DNA from: Annona cherimola
Taxonomy: Eukaryota; Streptophyta; Magnoliopsida; Magnoliales; Annonaceae
Direction: 5' to 3'
Assembly: GCA_030490835.1 (NCBI GenBank)
Contig: CM059972.1
Location: forward strand, 58,509,563-58,573,562
DNA: 64,000 bases
Position 1 is the stretch's first letter; every line of letters begins with the position of its first letter. This document shows, piece after piece, positions 11,660-23,000 of this stretch. A program made the translations under genes and the position numbers. The notes beneath the pieces are model-generated. The model was not told the origin of the DNA, did no database searches, and was given only the letters and a program-made list of their open reading frames with translations.

Positions 11660-13062
11660 ATCCTCCCCCCCTTATAACAGGTTTCGTCCCGAAACCGTCT
11701 ATTTTTAAATAGATGGGGGTACTTTCGTTCCACTTCTTCCTTTAATTCCCAAGTGTCTTCATTTTCAGAATATCGGTTCCATTGCACCTTTACGTACTCG
11801 ATTTTCCGATTCCGAAGCTTTTGCACCTTGTGACCCAAGATCCTCATTGGTCTTTCTTCATAGTTTAGATAATCTTGAATCGGCAAATTTTTAGCCACTA
11901 ACACATGTGTTGGGTCTGGGACATATTTCCTAAGCATCGATATATGAAAGACATTGTGAACTAGGGCTAGTGCTGGGGGTAAAGCTACCCGATATGCCAG
12001 CTTCCCTACCTTTTCCAAAACTTCAAATGGTCCAATGTATTTGGGATTCAGTTTTCCCCTTTTTCCAAACCTTGTAACTCCCTTGAATGGCGTGACCTTA
12101 ATAAACACGTGCTCGCCAACTTGGATATTCAGATCCCTTCTCTTGCAATCTGTGTAACTCTTTTGCCAACTCTAGGCTGTGAGTATACACTGGCGAATAG
12201 TTTTCACCTTGTCTGACATTCGTTGAGATAGGTCTGGGGCTAATCTTTTCTCTCCGACTTCATCCCAGTTCAACGGCGTTCGACATCGTCGACCATATAA
12301 CGCCTCAAATGGAGCCATTTGGATGCTAGCTTGATAACTATTATTATATGCGAATTCCGAAATTGAGATATACTCATCCCATGATCCTCCAAACTCTAAG
12401 GTACACATACGGAGCATATCTTCAATGACTTGGTTCACCCGCTCCGTTTGTCCATTCGTTTGAGGATGAAAAGCTGTACTAAACTTGAGTTGGGTGCCTA
12501 AGGTTTTGTGCAAACTTTTCCAAAACCTTGATGTAAACATTGCATCTCGATCCGAGATAATCGACTTTGGCACTCCATGTAATCGTACGACCTCTTTATA
12601 GTAAACATTAGCTAGCTTTTCCGCTGTATAAGTCCTTCTGATAGGTAAGAAGTGCGCGACTTTTGATAACCTATCCACGATTACCCATATAGAATCATTT
12701 CCTGCTTGGGTTCTAGGTAATCCTTCAATAAAGTCCATTGTAATGTCATTCCACTTCCATTCAAGAATTTCTAAGGACTGTAGCTTACCAGGTATTTTCT
12801 GGAGATCCGCCTTCACCCATTGGCAAGTTAGACACTTAGCCACATATTTAGCGATCTCTCTCTTCATATTATTCCACCAATATGCTTTCTTGAGATCCTG
12901 ATACATCTTAGTACTCCCTGGGTGAATAGAAAAAGGCAAAAAATGGGCTTCCTTAAGAATTTGTTCCTTCAATTCAATTATGTTAGGTATGCAAAGGTGA
13001 CCTTTGTACCTATACATACCCTGTTCATCAATAGCAAATTCTGTCAACTCCTTTTTCTTCAT
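11647..13062 (-). pseudogene. integrase with chromodomain, chromovirus C
   Basis: Integrates the element DNA; the C-terminal chromodomain is thought to steer chromoviruses to heterochromatin. The first open part (13062-12172) has the zinc-binding H40, H47, C77, C80 and the catalytic triad D110, D171, E207 (35-residue D-E spacing, in SDRD and TNGQTERVN). A TAG stop at 12169-12171 separates it in frame from the second open part, which contains the GPF/Y-like segment (KLNPKYIGPFEVLEKVG) and the chromodomain (VKVQWNRYSENEDTWE, about 11840-11710). The frame ends inside the LTR at 11647. Another TAG at 13096-13098 separates it from RNase H. Triad and zinc residues are intact, so decay is mainly by nonsense changes. 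Confidence 0.92.
11660..11675 (-). other. polypurine tract of chromovirus C
   Basis: Minus-strand AAGGGGGGGAGGAT directly before the 3' LTR. It lies inside the end of the pol reading frame, whose last codons run into the LTR. Confidence 0.9.
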
Positions 13063-13098
13063 TTTCTCAACATGTGTATGTAGGTCTGTGTTCTTTTG

Positions 13099-15083
13099 CT
13101 ATGCAACCTTGATCTGTTCGAAAAGTGATGATTGTATGTGTAGTTGTGATAACCTTGTTTGAACTCCTGGTGGACATACAATCAATTCTATTTGCTCAAT
13201 TTCCTTAAGCAGTCCTTTCTCCTTAGTGATAAGATGCGCTAAGCTGACATTTCGGCTCAATGCATCAGCTACCACATTTGCCTTACCTGGATGGTATAAA
13301 ATTTCCAAATCATAATCTTTCAATAACTCGAGCCATCTCCTCTGTCTCATGTTCAACTCCTTCTGAGTGAAAATATACTTGAGGCTCTCATGATTAGTAT
13401 AAATCTCACATCTTGCACCATACAGGTAATGTCTCCATATTATCAAGGCAAATACCACCGCGGCTAACTCTAAATCATGCGTGGGGTAGCTTACCTCATT
13501 GGGCTTTAATTGTTGTGACACATAAGCTATCACCTTACCCCTTTGCATCAAAACACAACCCAATCCTTTCCTCAACGCATCACTATAAACTACAAACCCT
13601 TCATTTCCTTCGGGTAGGGTTAGAATGGGTGCTTTCACTAACCGTTGTTTCAACTCCTGAAAGCTGCGCTCGCATTCCTCAGACCATACATACCTGACTC
13701 CCTTACGAGTCAACTTGGTTAACGGGGTTGACAATTGTGAAAACTCTTCGACAAACCTCCTGTAATAGTCGGCCAACCCTAGGAAGCTTCGAATTTCTGT
13801 AATGGTCGTCGGCCTTGGCCATTTTAAAACTGCCTCAATCTTTTGAGGATCAATTTGAATACCCTTTTCAGATATTATATGTCCGAGAAATCCTATTTGT
13901 TTAAGCCAAAACTCACATTTCTTTAGTTTGACACACAATTTCTCTTTCCTTAGCCTTTCTAAGACCCTTCGCAGATGGTCTTCATGTTCTTTCTCCGTTT
14001 TAGAGTAGATCAGGACATCATCGATAAAAACAACCACAAATTGATCCAGATAGTCCCGAAAAACCTATTCATCATGTCCATGAATACAGTAGGGGCATTA
14101 GTAAGTCCGAAAGGCATTACCAGAAACTCATAGTGTCCATACCTGGTTCGAAATGCCGTTTTATGAGTATCAGCCGAACTTATTCTTAACTGATGGTACC
14201 CTGACTGTAGATCAATCTTGGAGAAATTCGTTGCTCTTTGCAACTGATCAAACAGATCATCGATCCTGGGCAATGGATATTTATTCTTTACTGTGACCTT
14301 ATTCAGCTCTCGGTAGTCAATACATAACCTTAAGCTTCCGTCCTTTTTCCTTACAAACAGTACCGGAGCTCCCCAAGGGGATACACTTGGTCTAATAAAA
14401 CCTTTATCCAACAACTTCTGTATTTGCGCCCTTAGTTCATTCATCTTAGCTGGCGCCATTCTATATGGAGTTTTAGAAATCAGAGCTGTATCCGGCATTA
14501 CATCAATCGTCATATCCATTTTCCTTTGTGGAGGCAATGTGGTTAATTCCTTTGGAAATACATCTGGAAATTCTCTAACCACAGATATTTGATTAATTGC
14601 TTCCTCCATGCTTTTGTCCACATTCACAGACACCAAGTAAGCTTGACACTTTTGTCGAATCATTTTGACAACTTTCATAGATGATATCAGTATACTTGAA
14701 CTGTCAGGTTGCCTTAGTTCTCCAATGGCAATCTCCTTTCCTGGAGTTGCTTCAAATTGCACTTTCTTATTCTTACAGTCTATGGTCGCACCCCATTGGC
14801 TTAACCAATCCATACCCAATATTACATCAAACTCAGTCATAGGCAATAGGATCAAATCAGCTTCTAAAATTAATGATCCTATCCTAATTGGGCAGGCTTT
14901 GCATACTTGGCTAGTACTTGCTAACCTATAGACTGGAGATTCTACATGTATAACCTGATTGGTCTCTTCTATCGGCAGTGCATGGGTGGTCACGTATTGG
15001 CATGCTATGAATGAATAGGTGGCACCAAAATCAAACAAAGCTATTGTCATATTTCCTAAAATGTAAACTGTACCTGTGACCAC
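13099..15083 (-). pseudogene. protease, reverse transcriptase and RNase H, chromovirus C
   Basis: Protease: the active-site motif reads FDFGAT near 15040 where copy 2 has FDSGAT, so this copy has lost the Ser next to the catalytic Asp. [34 protein letters not shown] and [10 protein letters not shown] are intact, then a one-base loss after MMNR (about 14070) breaks the frame just before the catalytic FIDD, which opens the next part at 14037. RNase H: YSDA and ELAAV are present, but the expected TDHESL reads TNHESL (Asp to Asn), a catalytic residue; copy 2 keeps Asp. It ends at a TAG at 13096. The RT frameshift is shared with copy 2 and so predates the duplication. Confidence 0.93.
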
Positions 15084-15203
15084 CTTTTCTTCTTATTCTT
15101 GGGATTCTGTCTGGGTCAGGGCATGCACATGCACCGGGTTCATAGAAGTTCCCTGCTTGCTTGTCGCTCCAGGTATCCTAAGTTGAGCAGGTCTTCCACG
15201 TCC

Positions 15204-16472
15204 TTAAGATGACTGCACCTTAGTTGGGCAGTTCGTAGCTATGTGACCCACTTGATCCCATATATAACACTTAACCACTTTCGCTTCTCCCGACCTGCAC
15301 TCCTTGGCAATATGACCCGTCTGTCCACATATATAACACCGATTTGAGCCCTTTAGACACTCGCCTGTATGTCGCCTTTGACATTTCTTACACAGTGGCA
15401 AGCTTTTCTTCTTTTGAATTCCCTTTCCCTTTCCCTTTCCCTTTCTTACATTACCTCTTCTAGCTTTCTCTTTTCCAATTTCTGGTTCCTTAGAACTCGT
15501 ATTGAATGATTTTGAACCCAATCTTAATTCTTGGGTTCTCAAGGCCTCAATTTCCAAAGCCCTTGCTCTCTCAAGGCTTGAAGCGTAGTCCTTTATCAGC
15601 AGGGGTGCCAAACTTTCTCGCAAATATGGCCTCAACCCTTGTTGAAATCTTTGTGCCTTATTTTGTGGCACATTAACGATCCAAGGGACATATCTAACCA
15701 GAGCATTAAACCTTGTAGCATACTCAGTGACTGTCATCCTCCCTTGATATAATTTTTCAAATTCTATTGCCTTTTGACTCTGTAAACCCGCCAGGAGGTA
15801 TTCTTTATTAAATTCTTCCACAAATGTTTGCCAAGACACTTCTTCGGGTCGTGGCATTGTGATTAACATGGTCTCCTACCATTCATGTGCGTCCTTTGCT
15901 AACAAATGGGTGGCACACAGTACTTTCTGACGGTCGTTGCACGGAGATATCCTGAATAATTTCTTAATCTCTGTCAACCATTGCTCTACTTGGACCGGGT
16001 CGGGTTCTCCAGAAAATTTCGAGGGTCGTTGTGCTAGAAAGGCATCTATGGCTCTTCTATCAGCTTCCATTAGCTGATTTTCATCTCTTTGCAGTGTCGG
16101 TGTGGCAACAGGGTCCGCCATAGGAGCAGGTCCTCTTTCCACATTACCCAACTGAGCTTGTTGGGTTCTTTCCCATAATCCTTGTATTATGTTGGCAGTC
16201 TGCGCTGCCCAATCCCTAGTGGCCAGCTGTATTGCTTTTTCTACCGCTGCAGCCGCACTTTCTTCCATGAGTCTATTTTGTCTCGACTCAGTTTCATCTG
16301 CTATATTCCGTTCAGAGCTTTCATCATTTTGCCTTTGTTGGTTCCTTTGATTATGTGTCACTGGCCTTCCCCTTTTAGGTTGGCTAGATTCGCCAACTTC
16401 GTGTTGGCTTGGAACCTCTATCTCTACCTCTTTTCCTTTATTTTTCCTTACTCCTGCTCTTGTTTCCACCAT
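15204..16472 (-). pseudogene. gag of chromovirus C
   Basis: Capsid/nucleocapsid polyprotein. The ATG at 16472 (MVETRAGVRKNKGKEVE) is preferred over an upstream in-frame ATG because the basic start is gag-like. The retrotransposon gag domain spans the middle (FLAQRPSKFSGEPDPVQVEQ, then QGRMTVTEYATRFNAL). A Lys/Gly repeat precedes the zinc-knuckle region: CKKCQRRHTGEC, a canonical CYICGQTGHIAKEC, and a third knuckle CYIWDQVGHIATNC in which the second Cys is Trp. A TAG at 15873-15875 splits gag, and a TAA (15201-15203) plus another TAA (15093-15095) separate it from protease in the same frame. Confidence 0.9.
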
Positions 16473-16928
16473 TGTTTTAATCTGAGTATATAACAGACAC
16501 TTTTCATTTTTGATTAGCATTAAATCATTATATACGCATTTCATTGATAATCATCATGGAATCATTGCATACGCATTTCAGTTTCATCCAATATTAAATC
16601 ATTGCATATGCATCTCATCATCACATGGTCACAATCATAATATATCACACCATTCAGCTCATGTTCATTCATCCATACATCTCTAAAACATCAAGAGTTC
16701 AGTATATCAACATATTCATTCACATACACCATATTCACAGTTAATACATACAAAAGCAAGTCACACTTATGTACATATTCAGCATGACATACCCATTTCA
16801 CACTTACATACATGTCAATTAGCCAGAGCAACCATAGTGTCAACCAACCATAATTATACATGCACCACATGATCATCAACTACACTTATATATACACAAC
16901 TATTTAAAGAAAAGCAGAGCAAATAAGT
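16473..16928 (-). other. spacer between extra ORF and gag, no gene seen
   Basis: AT-rich stretch rich in CAT/ATG trinucleotides. A 62-codon hydrophobic reading (16691-16879) exists, but it has no family resemblance and is kept in copy 2 simply because the segment is duplicated. Confidence 0.6.
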
Positions 16929-17756
16929 TCATCGTCCTCCTGGACCTCTCCCTCGACGTCTACGTCTACGTGAAACTTGTGAGGGTGCTTCTGTGATAGT
17001 GCTAGTGTCAGACCATGCCTGAATCTCCTTATCATCACTATCATCATCATTCTCATCCTCATCATCCTCTACAAACTCCACTATTTCTTCCTCGACTTCC
17101 TCCTCTACTTCATCCTCTTCTTCTTCCTCAAATGGTTCGAGGAATTCAATCGGGTCATCATCATCATTGACCTCAGCCAAACGAACAATTTCCCCTGTAT
17201 TCTCCATTATATAGAGCATCACCTCATCAGGTTTAGGGCCAGCAGGTACTTCAATGACTCCCTCGGCACGACGCCTTTTTATATAGAGGGTCGTGTCCAC
17301 TTCCCGTTGATGGAATCTCTCCCAAGATGCTCCATAACGAAACTGGACACACCCATCAACAAATCTGTACCATGGACCAGCATCGGGAGGTATAGGTGCC
17401 TGTGTCTTATCCTAAAAGTTCTGTAGGTCTTGTGGATCTACTCTGTCGGTTTGAACAGGGGGATCCCGGGGAATGCCAAGGTAGGTGCCTGGTAACACTC
17501 GTGCCCTAGGTTTATAATGGGAGGGCTCTCCTAGATCTTGTGCATGTTTACTTGAGGAGTCATAATAGCTTTCCTTAGTGTGGTCATGTGTGCGTATCGA
17601 TGAGAATCCCGGGGGGACTGATGGAAACGGTGTATTGTCGGGTTGTGATTTCCACCATTGATACATATTTTCTTCTCTTCTCTGTCTCCTATTCTCTTCC
17701 TCTCTTTCCCTTCGTAACTCCTCCGCACTCATCATTCTCTTTCCTCTATCCGCCAT
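16929..17756 (-). pseudogene. extra ORF upstream of gag in chromovirus C, unknown function
   Basis: A 275-codon reading frame between the primer site and gag, same strand, starting at ATG 17756 (MADRGKRMM). It is interrupted only by a TAG at 17412-17414. Visible parts: an Arg/Glu-rich, probably helical N-terminus (about residues 10-30); a Pro/Ser-rich middle; after the TAG a Trp/Tyr/Phe-rich block (GPWYRFVDG, FRYGASWERF); a long acidic run of Glu/Asp (about residues 195-235); and an Arg-rich tail ending RGRGPGGR. The acidic-then-basic layout suggests nucleic-acid or chaperone-like binding, but this is inference. I do not recognise the family. Copy 2 (51770-52597) keeps it with few substitutions and the same TAG. 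Confidence 0.65.
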
Positions 17757-18058
17757 CTGTGTAGACATAGCAATCAAATTGCATTGCAATAATAATTCAT
17801 TATCATATGACATGCATTTCTTCATGTTAAAAGCATACCAAATCATCACCTGAACATGTCTATTTCATTATCTAGCATGCATTTCATCATGCTATAATCA
17901 TGCATGAGCATCATTTAATCACATCTAATTCATCACATCATTATGAGTAATCATATATATTCATGTGTAATCATGCATATCTCTTCATATTCTATCAATT
18001 TCCTATACTTAGAAATTTTTCACGCCTATTTACCAATCCATGCTCTGATATTAAGCTC
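17757..18058 (-). other. 5' leader of chromovirus C with primer-binding site
   Basis: Directly inside the 5' LTR the minus strand contains TATCAGAGC (18042-18050), the core of the plant tRNA-iMet primer site. It is offset a few bases from the LTR and its flanks match imperfectly. The rest of the leader is AT-rich with no gene. Confidence 0.7.
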
Positions 18059-21000
18059 TGTGGCGCCCCAAACCCAAGCGTCACATCCTGAGCCTTACAT
18101 CGGGATCGTATTGATTGGTAAACGTGATCAGGATTGTTGCCCTGTCACACGGCGGGTTTTATTCGATATTTATCTCATTAATTATCATCATATAGATATC
18201 CATATAACAATTCAAGTTCTCATTATCTCAATCTTAGACATATCTCAGTCATTTCGATCCATTTATCATATACAAACATGCGATTCAAGCGACATTTCAT
18301 CTTTTGCCTAAATCAGATGTCACTGCATGTATATATCACAGTCATCCATATAAGACATTCGAATAGTTTACATCAATTCATCATAAAGCACTGCATATAA
18401 TTTTTACAACCATTTTACATAAACTTCATAACAAGAGTTTCATAAGTTTTTCCATGGATTCCTTAAGCCGACGCTAGCTCCTTTGCCATGTCCTGTTCTT
18501 CACCTGTCTTTGGGTTTGGAAAATAAAATCATGAGTTGAAACTCAATAAGCAAGCTATTTGCATTTTATAGGCAAATCATTTCAGGCAATATTTTGCATT
18601 TAAAATCAACTTGGAAATCAACTTATACCTTGTCTAAAGGTATACCTTAAAAGCATGAAATCCTGTACCCATCACGGGTCCCATATGCATAATGCCATAT
18701 GAGAACATGAATACATATACCATTTCTCCCTTAGGATGGAAGCTAGCCAGGCGACCATCCGTCACGTTAACTCCCATTTCAGAGAGGGCGCCGCCGGCCT
18801 TAGGCTTGTCTCAAGCAACTTGGTCACACCAAGGGGGGACAATCAGTCCGCTTACACCCTTCAAGTGGACCTAGTATCCTGTACACATGAACTTTCGCAT
18901 AAATTCATCTTTAACATGCTAGCATGATTTTTCAATCAAAAATATGGAATCACATCATTTTTCCATAGCATTTATCAAAGAAAGATTTCATAACATTGCA
19001 TTTGAAGTAAAATATCATTTCAACATCATTTTGCTAAGGGATAACCATCCTTAAACACATTCGAAACAATTTCCATAGTTTCATCAAATAAATTACAACA
19101 AGAACTGCATTTATGAAAACAATTTAGAAAAGCAAAAATCCGTTAGAAAATTTGCTTGCTTACCTGAATTCCTTAGCTTTCCGTCACCACTTTTTCTTTG
19201 CCTTTGCCTACATGAGAATAATATGATTTTTCATATATTTATTTTTCTCATATTTCATTTAGTTTTCCAACCCATTCCATATATATACAACATTTATTTG
19301 ACTTCATAAGTCATCATACACATACATAGCTCATTTTGCACATATCAACAAATTTTATACACATGTCTTCGGCTACCATATAACATAACATGTATAACCT
19401 CATATCTAGGGTATTCATTTCAATTACACAATAATCATTCAATAACCATCATACATAGGTTCATTGAGCTCACTTTTCCATTTATCCATTTTTTTCCACA
19501 ACACACACAACGGTGCTTGCTTTAGCACATGTTATTGCCTTAGGCTTCCTTAAATAATTTCAAATTTTGAAATAAATTATCCCACATTAAAAACAGATGT
19601 CTAATCATGGAATTCATCTCATTTTCATGCATTTTTGCATAAAATCATTTTTTATAAAACATTCATCACCCATTTTCATCACGCATTTGCCTTTATCCCT
19701 TCACATAAGCCCATTTAGCACATATACTTAATGCATTTCATAAAATTTGCTAACTCAGAAATTTAATCCATTTTTCAGGAGTTTAATTACCCTTAAGTAC
19801 CACTGCATTCAAGGTATTTTCATGGGATTTAAATCCATTCAACCTAAATTTCCAAAACAGCAAGTTTGGAACCCGTTTTACGTGTCTTTTGACACATAAC
19901 CCTATGCAGTCATATAATTCCAAAATTTCAGCAAATAAATCCATTTTTTCTAATCCATATTTAGGTATTAAACACGTATATAACATCCATGCATTATCAT
20001 TTCTCAAAACAACAAGTTACCCACATGTTTTGAGTCCCGTTTCACGTCGGTTTGACGTTCTCTCATGAAAATCATAAAAATCAGTTTTAGGGTTTCTTTT
20101 TCCTAAATCTTTTGGGGATCCATAATACCTTAAACCTAGGGTATTTTAACCTACATAACATGCATAAAACATGCAAACCCATTTTCATAACATTTTTAGC
20201 ATATAAACATAGAAATTTGGTCAAAATCAACACTTTGCATACCATAACTTCAAAAATTCATCACTTAAGCATAAACTATCATATATTTTTCATGAATACA
20301 TGATTCATAGTTTAATCACATGATCAAACCAAAACAGAAACTTATCTTGGAGATTTAGGGTTTAGCAACTTGGATTTTCCACTTAATACACATGCATAAC
20401 TTCACTTTCATCAATCTTAACTTGAAAATTCATACATAAAACTTAATATCCATTCCATATTCATGAAAATGCATGTTAAAATACCATTTTACAGATCCTT
20501 TAAGAATCCTTTTCATTTCCAAGTTTTGAGTTTAAAACTCAAGTTAAACAACTTAAACCCAATCACATACTTACTTGGTTTTGAGCCAACTCAATCCCTA
20601 ATTCTTTGAGATGCTTCTCTTCTCAATTTCTCCTTCTTTTCTCCTTGATTTCCTTTCTCTTTTTCTGGAAAATATGGACGTGAGCAGCTGGTTGCTTGGG
20701 TGAAAAACCAGCTCTTGGAAATTTTCCAAATCCCCTTCTCAATTCAACGTGCATGGGGTTTTATAGTTGCTAGAATTTTTCCAGCTGTGGGGCCCACTTG
20801 GTGGTGCATTTCCACACTCCTTAAATGATCCCTTATCTACCATATGTGGTGGCACATTTACAGCCAAGTAAAATATGGTTTTACCATTTTACAAAATCAA
20901 AAACTACTCCAAAAATCCAAACCGTCCACATGTTCCAGCTTGCACGTCCATTGCTGCCCATTGTGCATCCATTTTCCCATTTTTTATTCAAAAAAGTGGG

Positions 21001-22086
21001 TAATTTATACCTCTAATTATCCTTTAATTTATATATTAATTTGGTGTTAAAAAAATTATAAAAATGGCAGCAATAAATCACATTTCTGCACGTCACTTTG
21101 CCCATAAGCTGTCCACGGTTTTCGGTTGCATACATCTGCCTTTAAATATTTTTTTATTGCTGAAATTCTTCATTATTGCATGAACTTCTCATGTAATTGC
21201 ATCTCAAAAACTTATACTCATATTTTAAAAATTAAAAAATATCAAAATATGCACCAAACAGCCCCTTTGGACGTCCCCTTATTGCCACCTTAGCTATGCT
21301 CTTGTAGCTTCATCATGTCAAGCATTAAATGGCTAGATAATTCATGCATTTATGCATTTCAAATAATTGCACAAAATCCCCAAGGAATGGCCTGCAATTT
21401 CCACCTCAAATTCCATTCCCATCATGCATTTATGTTTGGTACTCTAGCATTAAATGAGATGTACTCATGTGGCACATTAGTCAACCATGCTCACCTTTTT
21501 CAATGCAGGTATTTTTCCAACATTTCATGCTTAATCCAAGCCATTCAAAATAAACATCTCACAATTTCATTCAACCGTTTCAAATTTCATCTCAATCCGA
21601 GTTTCCTAGCTCCCGTTATAGCCGTTTAAAGTTAACTGTTGAAATTGAAAAATGATCAATAAATCATAATTCTCATTTCATCAAGAATTTTCATAACCTA
21701 TTTATTCCATAATGCCAAGCCCAACATTAATGATTTTCATTTCAAATTTCACTTGAATCCGCCTTACAGGCGTTGAGTTATGAATTTTTCAATATTTTTC
21801 CATTAAACTCGTCAATTTCCAAACCAATGCTCCTAATCCATTTTATATAATGGAAAATGATTTTCCTTAATATATTTGCACATTTAAATCACAAATGATT
21901 TATTCTAAACTCATTGTCTCATTTTAGCTCAAAATGATTAATCACATCATTATTGCTAATTCATAACCCTAATTGCAATAATTAGCAAAAATCATATAAT
22001 ACCTTCATAATTCAATAATTCACAAATGAACATCACATCCATGATTGATGCATACACATGGGTCCTACATGAGTTAGGGCTTCACA
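18059..22086 (-). repeat. 5' LTR of chromovirus C
   Basis: 4028 bp, ends TGTGGCG and TTCACA in plus-strand order, followed by target duplication AGAAG (22087-22091). The minus-strand TATAAAA box is at 20759-20765 and GTGGGGCCCAC at 20787-20797. It is closer to the LTR at 52900-56924 (no difference in the first 280 bases) than to its own partner at 7640. Confidence 0.95.
20759..20797 (-). promoter_or_regulatory. 5' LTR core promoter of chromovirus C
   Basis: TATAAAA (20759-20765) with GTGGGGCCCAC (20787-20797) upstream, the arrangement that would drive the genomic transcript of element C. Inferred from sequence only. Confidence 0.55.
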
Positions 22087-22091
22087 AGAAG

Positions 22092-22340
22092 TCTCCAAAC
22101 AGAGAGAGAGAGACCGAAAAGAAGGAGAGAGAAAATGGAAGAGAGAGAGGCAGAGAGACTGTGAGAGAGAGAGAGAGTTTGAGCGGGAGAGACGGAGGCC
22201 AGAGAAAAAACAAGAACCGAGAGAGCTCGAGGGAAAAAGGAGAGGAGGGGATCTCGTTGGCGCGGGAGAAGAAGAATGAGGAAGAAGAGAAGGAAAAAAG
22301 AAAGAAGAAGAAAAAAGGGACCGCGCGGGAAGCTGGACGG
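22092..22340 (-). repeat. GA/TC-rich low-complexity leader of env-like ORF (part 2)
   Basis: The plus strand is nearly all purine (GAGAGAGA, AAGAAGAAG). It continues the tract at 7443-7639 across the insertion of C. The Arg/Glu-rich plus-strand reading frame here is a composition artefact. Confidence 0.75.
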
Positions 22341-22344
22341 TCGC

Positions 22345-22460
22345 TTCTGAAGTCGACTTGCCCTAGCCGAAGTCGACTTCGCCCCTGATGCGGAGTCGAC
22401 TTCGCCTACCTAGAGTCCACATGGGACTTTCGGAGTCGACTTGGCCTATCGACTTAGACT
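22345..22460 (-). repeat. GTCGAC repeat cluster between pol and env-like ORF, element B
   Basis: GTCGAC occurs at 22352, 22372, 22395 and 22435, with AAGTCGACTT palindromic contexts like those of the Sirevirus U3 regions in this window. It lies outside any LTR, between the pol stop (22493) and the env-like leader. Function unknown. Confidence 0.75.
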
Positions 22461-22492
22461 TTTCTAAGTTCATTTTTCCTATCTTATTATTC

Positions 22493-22995
22493 CTAATTTA
22501 ATTCAATCATCCTCAAATCATTTCTAATTTTATAAAATGATTCTTTTGCTAAAGGTTTGGTGAATATATCTGCAATCTGGTCCTCAGTTTTCACATATTC
22601 CAAACAAATATCACGATTTCAACATGTTCACGGATAAAATGATGTCTTACATCTATATGTTTGGTTCTAAAATGCAATACAGGATTTTTAGTCAAACAAA
22701 TTGCACTTGTATTATCACATCTAATTGGAATATCATTATAATCAACACCATAATCTTTAAGTTGTTGTTTCATCCAAAGTAGTTCGGCACAACAGCTCCC
22801 GGCGGCTATATATTTGGCTTTTGCCGTAGATAGAGCAACACTAGTTTGTTTTCTTGAATACCATGAAAACAACATGTTTCCAAGGAATTGACATGTTCCA
22901 CTAGTACTTTTTCTATCTACTTTGTATCTGGCAAAATCCGCATCCGAGTAGCCGATTAAATAAAAAATTGACCCCTTTGGATACCATAGTCCAAG
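22493..22995 (-). pseudogene. RNase H end of pol, Sirevirus B
   Basis: Ty1/copia RNase H: GLWYPKGSIFYLIGYSDADF, then VDRKSTSGTCQFLG, ALSTAKAKYIAAG, CDNTSAICLTKNP and HIDVRHHFIREHVE are readable. The usual AEAEY acidic residue reads AKAKY. A one-base loss after REHVE (about 22600) shifts the frame; the terminal segment (DQIADIFTKPLAKE) is read in another frame to a TAG at 22493-22495. The upstream half of the domain is separated by solo LTR D and resumes at 26963; ATTAG at 22996-23000 is the D target duplication. Confidence 0.88.
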
Positions 22996-23000
22996 ATTAG

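Larger units (their letters stand above)
7640..22086 (-). mobile_element. full-length chromovirus C (Ty3/gypsy, Tekay/Del-like)
   Basis: 14,447 bp flanked by AGAAG (7635-7639 and 22087-22091). Minus-strand order: 5' LTR (22086-18059), tRNA-iMet-type primer site, an extra ORF (17756-16929), gag (16472-15204), protease-RT-RNase H, integrase with a chromodomain (to 11647), purine tract and 3' LTR (11659-7640). LTRs of 4.02-4.03 kb and a C-terminal chromodomain point to the Tekay/Del lineage. About a dozen mismatches occur in the first 280 aligned LTR bases from the TGTGGCG end, so insertion is not recent. Gag-pol carries five stops and one frameshift; the copy cannot act on its own. Confidence 0.95.

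Noticed and set aside
16691..16879. 62-codon hydrophobic minus-strand ORF in the leader of C
   Set aside because: AT-rich, no family resemblance; kept in copy 2 only through the duplication.
22026..22388. Plus-strand Arg/Glu-rich ORF spanning the end of the C LTR and the GA tract
   Set aside because: Composition artefact of GAGAGA repeats crossing an insertion junction; no homology.
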